Notes under the pieces: model-generated
The model's database searches: none
Told to the model about the DNA's origin: nothing
What the model saw: the letters and a program-made list of their open reading frames with translations, nothing else
DNA from: CBDTYW01 sp965364735
Lineage (GTDB): Bacteria; Actinomycetota; Nitriliruptoria; Nitriliruptorales; Nitriliruptoraceae
Length of the DNA stretch: 6,629 bases
Assembly (NCBI GenBank): GCA_965364735.1
Contig: CBDTYW010000217.1
Span: 1 to 6,629 of the forward strand
Direction: 5' to 3'
In this document: positions 1-5,374 of the stretch, one piece after another
Layout: the number at the start of each line of letters is the position of its first letter
Position numbering within the stretch: position 1 is the first letter of the stretch
Program-made: the position numbers and the translations under genes

Positions 1-867
1 GTCCTGGCCTCCGGGACCTCGCACGCGGACGCCCTCGCGGCCGCTCCGCTCGCAGCAGCGCTGGACGCACCGGTCCTGCTCACGCCCCGCACCCGGCTCG
101 CAGCCACCACCGCAGCCGAGATCCTCCGCCTGCGTCCGACGACGGTGGTCCTGCTCGGCGGCACCAGCGCGCTGAGCGACGACGTCGCCCGCGCCGTCGC
201 CCGGCTCGACGGCGTCGCGCACGTCCGCCGCATCGCCGGGACCGACCGCTTCGCGACCGCCGCGTCCGTCGCCGACGAGGTCCTCGCCCGACGGGTCGAC
301 ACCGCGCCCTCCGGCGTCGTGATCGCGCTCGGCAGCCACCGCAACCCGTCGAGCGCCTGGCCGGACGCGTTGTCCGCCGGACAGCTCGCCGCCCACACCG
401 GCCGCCCGCTGCTGCTCACCCGCGGCGACCGGCTCCCGGACGCCACCGCGACGTTGCTGGCCGAGCTGCGTCCCGCGACCGTCCACGTCATCGGTGGCGC
501 GACCGCGATCTCCGACGACGTCCTCGCCGACATCCGCTCGCTCACCGGCACGAAGGTCGTGCGCGTCGCCGGACCGGACCGCTACGCGACCGCCGCCGCG
601 GTCGCGGACCTCACCTCTGAGCTCACCGACGTCACCACCGTCCTGGTCGCGACGGGGCGCAACTTCCCCGACGCGCTCGCAGCCGGGGCGTCGGTCCGGC
701 GCCTTCACGCGGTCCTGCTGCTCGCGCCGCCGCAGGCCGTTGCAGCTGACGCGGCGGCCGGCTGGCTGGAGCGTCGCGGGTCCGAGGTCGCCACGATCCG
801 GCTGCTCGGCGGCGAGCAGGTCCTGCCGGACGCGGTCGGCTCACGACTCCGGGAACGACGCGGCTGA
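1..867 (+). CDS. Cell-wall-binding repeat 2 (CWB2) surface protein, 3' part
   Basis: The frame is open from base 1 and ends at TGA 865-867, giving 288 visible residues; the true start lies left of the window, so the ATG at 145 is internal. The protein is built from CWB2-type units (Pfam PF04122 family). Each unit has an R-[IV]-A-G-x-D-R-[FY]-A-T-A opening (residues 77-87 and 188-198), an A-x-G...DAL-x-A-G core and a hydrophobic-LGG segment (GG at 53-54, 165-166 and about 272-273). In known proteins such units sit outside the cell and anchor the protein non-covalently to wall polymers; clostridial proteins of this kind bind an anionic secondary polymer. No signal peptide or effector domain is visible because the N-terminus is missing, so its activity is unknown. 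It converges on a polysaccharide cluster, and a link to the polymer made there is only a guess. Family assignment is strong; the role beyond wall binding is open. Confidence 0.9.
   Translation, partial: VLASGTSHADALAAAPLAAALDAPVLLTPRTRLAATTAAEILRLRPTTVVLLGGTSALSDDVARAVARLDGVAHVRRIAGTDRFATAASVADEVLARRVDTAPSGVVIALGSHRNPSSAWPDALSAGQLAAHTGRPLLLTRGDRLPDATATLLAELRPATVHVIGGATAISDDVLADIRSLTGTKVVRVAGPDRYATAAAVADLTSELTDVTTVLVATGRNFPDALAAGASVRRLHAVLLLAPPQAVAADAAAGWLERRGSEVATIRLLGGEQVLPDAVGSRLRERRG
1..867 (+). repeat. Three CWB2 units, period about 333 bases
   Basis: The visible coding region divides into a 5'-truncated unit (about 1-228), a complete unit (about 229-561) and a third unit (about 562-864). 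The unit openings RIAGTDRFATA and RVAGPDRYATA are 111 codons apart and are also similar at the DNA level. The middle unit carries about six extra residues (around 113-119) just before its W-P-D-A-L motif compared with the other two. The boundaries are approximate and were set by eye. Confidence 0.75.
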
Positions 868-883
868 CCCCGGGTTCGGTCAG
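864..883. terminator. Weak hairpin between convergent genes, possible shared terminator
   Basis: CTGACC (864-869) and GGTCAG (878-883) form a perfect 6-bp inverted repeat around an 8-base loop. It overlaps the stop of the CWB2 gene and fills most of the 17-base gap before the stop of the opposing sulfotransferase gene. No T-tract follows on either strand, and short inverted repeats arise easily in such GC-rich DNA. It is the only terminator-like structure at this convergent junction, but the call is weak. Confidence 0.2.
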
Positions 884-884
884 G

Positions 885-1820
885 TCAGCTCGGGTCGAGC
901 CAGCTCGGACGCGGTCCGACCAGCAGGTCGTCGTCGATGAGGTCGGCTGCGGCGGCGACGTGCGGGGCGTACCAGGCGACGAGCCGGGCGCGGACCTCCG
1001 GGTCGAAGGTCGGCGCGTCGTCGGAGGCGTTGATCTGCGCATAGGCGCCGCGGAGGCGCTCGCGCAGCGCGGGCGCGCGGTCGAGCACGCCGGAGGCGGC
1101 CTTGTTCGCGCGTTGGGCGAGCCTCCGCACCGACTGCGACCGCGGCTGCACGGTCTGGTTGCGCACGCCGAGGTCCATCTCCGCGACCATCCCCGTGTCG
1201 AGCCCGAGCCACATGACGATCGCCATCACCGTCTGGCGCGTCGACTCCGCGAGCGACTCGAACGCGACGACGCCGACGCGCTCCGTGCCGAAGACCTCGA
1301 TCCAGTCCGCCAGATGATCGGCGTAGCGCGCCATCGCGAGCGTGCGGAAGACCGCGTGCTCCTCCAGCGCGATCTCGCCCGACGCATCCAGCGCGATCGC
1401 CCGGTCGACGAACGCGGCGAGGTCGGCGCCGTCATCGAGGACGTCCTTCGCGGCCTTCATCCGGAACGCCGAGAACAATCGGCCGACGGGCTCGCGGACG
1501 GTCACGAGGACCCGGGCGTCCACCGGCATCAGGTCGTGGACGGCGCGGACCAGCCGCGGACCTGCGGAGAGGTAGGTCGGCGAGACGTCGAGCCGCCACT
1601 GCTGCGGCCCGGCATCGTGGAAGTACCGCGCGTACTCGGCCACCGGGTCACAGCCGGGGTCATCGCGGTAGCGCAGGGCCGCGAGGACGTTGGACTCCTT
1701 CTCGGCCGCCGGGAAGATGGCCGGGTGCTGGCCGAGGTAGTGGAACAGCGACGTCGTCCCGGCCTTCGTCACGCCGGGGACGAGCAGGTTCGGCAGCAGC
1801 CGGTGCGCCTCGATGGTCAT
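885..1820 (-). CDS. Sulfotransferase (Sulfotransfer_1, heparan-sulfate-type)
   Basis: This 311-residue protein has no membrane segment and is probably cytoplasmic. It is predicted to transfer sulfate from PAPS to a hydroxyl or amino group, most likely on a sugar given the neighbours. The 5'-phosphosulfate-binding loop is P15-GVTKAGTTSL-F26, in the KAGTTSL form typical of carbohydrate sulfotransferases. It is followed by K41-E-S, D78-V-S-P-T-Y and the 3'-phosphate-binding stretch V108-REPVGRLFSAF-R120, whose R109 and S117 match the usual PAPS contacts. The length fits the family. The start ATG at 1818-1820 is supported by AGGAG six bases upstream and places the loop close to the N-terminus, as expected. 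It is the last gene of the cluster, 19 bases after the lyase gene. Exact acceptor and position of sulfation cannot be read from sequence. It is clearly a different subgroup from the other sulfotransferase in this cluster. Confidence 0.9.
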   Translation of the reverse strand: MTIEAHRLLPNLLVPGVTKAGTTSLFHYLGQHPAIFPAAEKESNVLAALRYRDDPGCDPVAEYARYFHDAGPQQWRLDVSPTYLSAGPRLVRAVHDLMPVDARVLVTVREPVGRLFSAFRMKAAKDVLDDGADLAAFVDRAIALDASGEIALEEHAVFRTLAMARYADHLADWIEVFGTERVGVVAFESLAESTRQTVMAIVMWLGLDTGMVAEMDLGVRNQTVQPRSQSVRRLAQRANKAASGVLDRAPALRERLRGAYAQINASDDAPTFDPEVRARLVAWYAPHVAAAADLIDDDLLVGPRPSWLDPS

Positions 1821-1826
1821 GCGGAT

Positions 1827-1831
1827 CTCCT
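1827..1831 (-). promoter_or_regulatory. Shine-Dalgarno site of the distal sulfotransferase
   Basis: Reading the minus strand, AGGAG lies six bases before the ATG at 1820-1818, within the 19-base gap after the lyase stop codon. This supports independent ribosome loading on the only gene of the cluster that does not overlap its upstream neighbour. Confidence 0.7.
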
Positions 1832-1839
1832 GGGATCGG

Positions 1840-3192
1840 TCAGCCGGGCGCCTCGACGAGCGTCCACGGCTGCAGCGGCACGTCCTGCCATCCGGCCAGC
1901 GCCTGGACGTAGTCGCGCAGCTCGGGGCCGGCGATCATCGCCGGGAAGTCGTAGAAGTCACGCTCGCCGAAGACGACGTCTCGGCCGCGGAGGTCCAGTT
2001 CCGGGTCACCGACGTACCAGTCTCCGCGCGAGACCGCGGAGCCCTCGTCCGGGTTCTTCACGCCCTGCCCGGGCCGGGTCACGAGGGCCCGGCTGCGCGT
2101 CCTGCCAGCCTCGATGACGTTGCGCTCCAGCACCATCTGCGCGCCCGACGCCGACTGCGCCCCGACGTCGATCCAGTCGGTCAGCACGCTGTTGACGACG
2201 TGGACCATCGCGCGCCGAACGGCGCGCGGATTGCGCTGTTCGGTCCGCTCGAAGACCGTGTGATGGACGGTCACCCGCGAGATCGGCGCCGTCGACGTCT
2301 GATGGTCGACGTCGGTGCCGAGCAGCATCGACTTGCCCTGGTCGTGGACGCGCACCCACGACAGCGTGACATCGGTCGCGCCCCGAGAGATCTCGAAGCC
2401 TTCATCGAGGATGCCGGTCACGTCGAGGTGGTCGAGCCACACCCGCGTCGAGTTGTCGGTCACCCGGACCGCGTCATCGTTCTTCCCGAGCGAGCCGGAG
2501 AACTTCAGGTTGGTGATGATGACGTCGTCGGCCTCGCGCAGGTGCAGCCCACGGCCAGTGATCGTGATGTCGGCCCCACGACCGTCCACCGTCGTGCGCG
2601 ACGGGACGTTGAGCGCGTCGCGGATCTGCAGCTCACCTGACACCGCGAACGTGACCCACGTGGGGCCCTCCCCCGAGAGCGCAGCACGAAGCGATCCGGG
2701 CCCGCTGTCGGCGAGGGTCGTGACCTCCACCTGGCGTCCACCTGCTCCCCCGCGCACGTCGGCGGCGAAGCCGAGCGGCACGCCGACGGCGCCGGCATCG
2801 TCGGGGACGACCCCGACGACCGTGGCCGTCGAGCGGTAGCTGCGGCCATCGTGGGTGACGACGGACCCGGCGGGGTAGGCCACCAGCGGGTGCCACACGG
2901 CCCCGTCCGAGAGATCGATCGCCACATCGTCGGGCCCGGCGGCGACGGCGTCGGCTCCCGAAGCGCCGGCGACTGAGCCGGCGAAGACCGGCAGGCCTCC
3001 CTGGTCGACCGCGGCCGGCGTCCGGGTGGGCACCACGGTCGGGGTGGCAGCGACGTCCGGCAGGTCCGGCATGGTGGTCGACGCTGGCTGGCTCGACAGG
3101 ACCAAGGTCACCGCCGCTGCTGCGACCATCACGCCGAACACGCCGAACACGACGCGTCGGTCCCTGCGCACCTCGGGGTCGGTCGGGGTCAT
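1840..3192 (-). CDS. Membrane-anchored polysaccharide lyase family 1 (pectate-lyase-like)
   Basis: This 450-residue protein probably has its catalytic part outside the membrane. Residues 9-13 are basic and about 14-32 form one hydrophobic segment (uncleaved anchor or signal). A Thr/Pro-rich linker (about 36-62) follows, then a short region at about 97-130 resembling a CBM5/12 carbohydrate-binding module (VW...AYPAGSVVTHDGRSY; tentative). From about 142 comes a right-handed beta-helix with GPGSLRAAL (164-172), VWLDH (251-255), VTLSW (275-279), K287 and QRNPR (319-323), the order and motifs of PL1 pectate lyases. This family cleaves uronate-containing chains by Ca-dependent beta-elimination. 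R320 matches the catalytic arginine and D263/E267 match calcium ligands, but several consensus positions differ, so activity and substrate are uncertain. The start at 3192 was chosen because it overlaps the upstream stop as ATGA; an in-frame ATG at 3297 would add 35 residues inside the upstream gene and displace the anchor. In this setting it may trim, release or clear the cluster's own polymer. Confidence 0.85.
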   Translation of the reverse strand: MTPTDPEVRRDRRVVFGVFGVMVAAAAVTLVLSSQPASTTMPDLPDVAATPTVVPTRTPAAVDQGGLPVFAGSVAGASGADAVAAGPDDVAIDLSDGAVWHPLVAYPAGSVVTHDGRSYRSTATVVGVVPDDAGAVGVPLGFAADVRGGAGGRQVEVTTLADSGPGSLRAALSGEGPTWVTFAVSGELQIRDALNVPSRTTVDGRGADITITGRGLHLREADDVIITNLKFSGSLGKNDDAVRVTDNSTRVWLDHLDVTGILDEGFEISRGATDVTLSWVRVHDQGKSMLLGTDVDHQTSTAPISRVTVHHTVFERTEQRNPRAVRRAMVHVVNSVLTDWIDVGAQSASGAQMVLERNVIEAGRTRSRALVTRPGQGVKNPDEGSAVSRGDWYVGDPELDLRGRDVVFGERDFYDFPAMIAGPELRDYVQALAGWQDVPLQPWTLVEAPG

Positions 3193-4463
3193 CGTGACAC
3201 CGGCACGGCCGGTCGGGCCGAGAACGTCGGCTCGACGCGCAGCGTCGGGCTCCGCGGCGACGCGAGCCCCATGCTGACCAGCACCGGGATGAGCCACGTG
3301 GTCTTCGCGAACTCGACGTGCAGGGGCACCAAGGCGACGAACAACGTGACCAGCAGGGCGATCGCGGCCCCCCGATGCGGGGCGGGAAGCCGCAGCGCGG
3401 CGAGGGCGGCCAGCCCGAGCATGGTGAGGAACGCGGAGAGCCCGAGGACGCCGGTCTCCGCGGCGATCGAGAGGAACGCGTCGTGGGCGCCTGCCTCACG
3501 GCCCACCTCACGACCGATGACGATGCGTGAGGCACCGGCTCCGACGCCGGTGATCGGTTGCTCGACGAAGGTCTCGATGGCCACGTCCCAGAGCTGGCGA
3601 CGCAGGTTGAGGTCGCCGGACTCGAGCTCCTGCCCGGTGCTCGCGAGTCGCTCGATCGTCGTCTGCGGGATCACCAGCAGCATCGCCGTCGCGGCGATCG
3701 GCGCGACGAGCAGCAGCGCGACCGCCTGCCGTGGACGCAGCGACCGGCTGGTCAGCGGGATGACCAGCAGCGCGACGATCATCACGATCAGCGCCCCGCG
3801 CGACGCGGTCAGCAGCAGCGCGACCACCATGAGGACCGGGGCGGCGAACGCGACGCGCCGGCCGAGCCGGGTCCGGCCGATGACCGCGAGGTACCAGGAC
3901 GTTGCCGAGCCGAACGCCATGACCGCGCCGACGGAGTTCGGGTTCGACGACTCACCGACGGCGAAGCGGCCGGAGTAGCTGCCACCACCGGCGCCGGCAC
4001 CCGTCAACGCTGCGCGGAACACGGCGACGGAGGCCGCGACGCAGCCCACGACGAACGCCCCGAGGAACCGTCGTCGTTGCTGGGCGGTGTCACCGAACTC
4101 GTTGAGCAGCAGCACCATCACGACCAGCTGGACGGCCGTCTCGATGCGCTGCAGGGTGGCGTCGGCGCTGATCGTCCAGAACCAGGACAGCGTCACGACC
4201 GCTGTGAACGCCATGAACGCCCACGCGACGGCGGGGATCCGGCGACGCACGCCGTGCCGCGCAATGGCCAGCCCCGCGACGCCGAACGCCGCGAACCCCA
4301 CGAGTCTTGCGAGGCGGCCGAAGGAGCCGGTGACCAACCCTTCGAGCGGGATCGTGAGGATGAAGATCTCGAGCGCCCACGCTGCCCAGCGACGCAGCGG
4401 CTCGGCCGAGGCCGCGCGATCGTCGCGCATCACCCAGGCAGCGAGGCCCGCAGCGCCGCTCAT
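3189..4463 (-). CDS. O-antigen ligase / Wzy-type polymerase membrane protein
   Basis: This 424-residue protein is highly hydrophobic, with roughly ten to twelve membrane segments by eye. The PF04932-type signature is clear: TASRGA (219-224) at a helix end, then a large extracytoplasmic loop (about 265-330) with NLRRQLW (286-292), QPITGVGAG (302-310) and AHDAFLSIAAETG (326-338), whose H327 corresponds to the conserved histidine region of this family. Members either join lipid-linked repeat units (Wzy) or ligate finished glycans to an acceptor (WaaL and relatives); sequence alone does not separate these. Polymerase is favoured because a flippase lies in the same cluster and actinobacteria generally lack lipopolysaccharide. 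Its start overlaps the upstream sulfotransferase stop by ATGA, with no strong Shine-Dalgarno site, suggesting translational coupling. Its stop overlaps the lyase start in the same way. The C-terminal tail after the last helix is short and Arg/Pro-containing. Confidence 0.88.
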   Translation of the reverse strand: MSGAAGLAAWVMRDDRAASAEPLRRWAAWALEIFILTIPLEGLVTGSFGRLARLVGFAAFGVAGLAIARHGVRRRIPAVAWAFMAFTAVVTLSWFWTISADATLQRIETAVQLVVMVLLLNEFGDTAQQRRRFLGAFVVGCVAASVAVFRAALTGAGAGGGSYSGRFAVGESSNPNSVGAVMAFGSATSWYLAVIGRTRLGRRVAFAAPVLMVVALLLTASRGALIVMIVALLVIPLTSRSLRPRQAVALLLVAPIAATAMLLVIPQTTIERLASTGQELESGDLNLRRQLWDVAIETFVEQPITGVGAGASRIVIGREVGREAGAHDAFLSIAAETGVLGLSAFLTMLGLAALAALRLPAPHRGAAIALLVTLFVALVPLHVEFAKTTWLIPVLVSMGLASPRSPTLRVEPTFSARPAVPVSR

Positions 4464-5374
4464 CGGTAGCCCAGCTCAGCGCGTTCGCGCTCGGTGCGTC
4501 GGCTGATCGTGGCGATCTGATCGGCGTCGAGGGTGCGGCGCCACGCCTCGTCGAGCGAGATCTCACGGCGGCCGTCGAGCCGCATCTTGTTGCCGATGAC
4601 GTGGTGCTCGCCGGCGGTGTGGTCGGGCAGCTCCGCCCAGCCGTCGACGTCGAGGAACGCGGCGATCCGGTTGAGCTGGCCGAGCACGTCGGAGACGAGG
4701 TCCTCGTAGCGCACCCGCAGGAACCGGTCCGGGCCGAAGATCTCCTCGAGCCGTTCGCCGTGCCCGATCGAGCGCTTCCACTCGCGGACGGCCGCCCCGA
4801 TCGGGACCTGCCGATGCGTGCCGCGGGAGTTCACGTAGCCGTGCGGTCCGCGGATCAGGTGGATCACGCGGGTGTCGTCGTCGGTGAGCCGATCGAGCAG
4901 CACGGGACGTCGGACATCCTTGGACGCGTCGACGAACACGCGAGCGCCCTCGAGGTCGACGACGCTGGCCGCGAACGCGGCGTTGCGGACGGCGACCGTG
5001 CGGAGGCGGTCGCCCAGCGGCGTGTGCTCGAGGAGCAGCCGGTCGCGGAGATCATCGAGCGCGATCGAGCGCAGGGACCGTTCAGCGACGAGCTGCAGCG
5101 GCGTCGGGAGATCGACGGTGAACCGCAGGTCCCAGTGCCCGGGCGAGAAGTCGACGCCCCGCTCCGCCATGCGCGCGCCGACGGCCTTCCACCACGCGGA
5201 GGTGCCGATCGGCTCACCGCTCGAGCACTCGTAGAGGTTCGGGTCGATGTCTGGGCGATCGGGTGGGCCGGTGGCCTCGCCGACCGTCGCGATCTGCGGG
5301 TTCGTGTTGAGCAGGAACGACAGCAACGTCGAGCCGCTGCGCCCCGTGCCGGTGATGTGCCCGACGATCGTCAT
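4460..5374 (-). CDS. Sulfotransferase (Sulfotransfer_3-like)
   Basis: This 304-residue soluble protein is predicted to be a PAPS-dependent sulfotransferase acting in the cytoplasm. The phosphosulfate-binding loop is T10-GRSGSTLLSFLL-N23 directly after the N-terminal beta strand. The 3'-phosphate-binding segment is V170-IHLIRGPHGYVNS-R184, with R175 and S183 at the usual contact positions. V221-RYEDL and the late H257-HVIGNKMR motif are typical of the GRSGST group often annotated Sulfotransfer_3. The start ATG at 5372-5374 overlaps the flippase stop as ATGA and has GGAGG six bases upstream. An in-frame extension upstream to about 6049 is Arg/Ala-rich and lies wholly antisense-frame to the flippase coding strand's own reading frame, so it was rejected. 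Position between flippase and polymerase suggests that it modifies the repeat unit of the exported glycan. The acceptor is unknown; a small-molecule or lipid-linked sugar acceptor would both fit. Confidence 0.88.
   Translation of the reverse strand: MTIVGHITGTGRSGSTLLSFLLNTNPQIATVGEATGPPDRPDIDPNLYECSSGEPIGTSAWWKAVGARMAERGVDFSPGHWDLRFTVDLPTPLQLVAERSLRSIALDDLRDRLLLEHTPLGDRLRTVAVRNAAFAASVVDLEGARVFVDASKDVRRPVLLDRLTDDDTRVIHLIRGPHGYVNSRGTHRQVPIGAAVREWKRSIGHGERLEEIFGPDRFLRVRYEDLVSDVLGQLNRIAAFLDVDGWAELPDHTAGEHHVIGNKMRLDGRREISLDEAWRRTLDADQIATISRRTERERAELGYR

Noticed and set aside
960..2117. Long plus-strand open frame (385 codons) across the sulfotransferase and lyase genes
   Set aside because: Its translation is Arg/Gly/Val-rich with no recognisable domain and runs antisense to two well-supported genes; long antisense frames are expected in such GC-rich DNA.
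3131..3148. Tandem 9-base repeat (ACGCCGAAC twice)
   Set aside because: It encodes an FGV-FGV stretch inside the lyase membrane anchor; codon-biased hydrophobic repeats explain it without any special element.
3193..3297. Start of the lyase at the upstream ATG 3297
   Set aside because: It would add 35 non-hydrophobic residues before the membrane anchor and overlap the polymerase gene by over 100 bases, whereas the ATG at 3192 forms the same ATGA overlap seen at the other junctions.
3558..4469. Plus-strand open frame (303 codons) opposite the polymerase gene
   Set aside because: It is rich in Arg, Asp, Gln and His with no hydrophobic core; it is the antisense reflection of a membrane protein gene.
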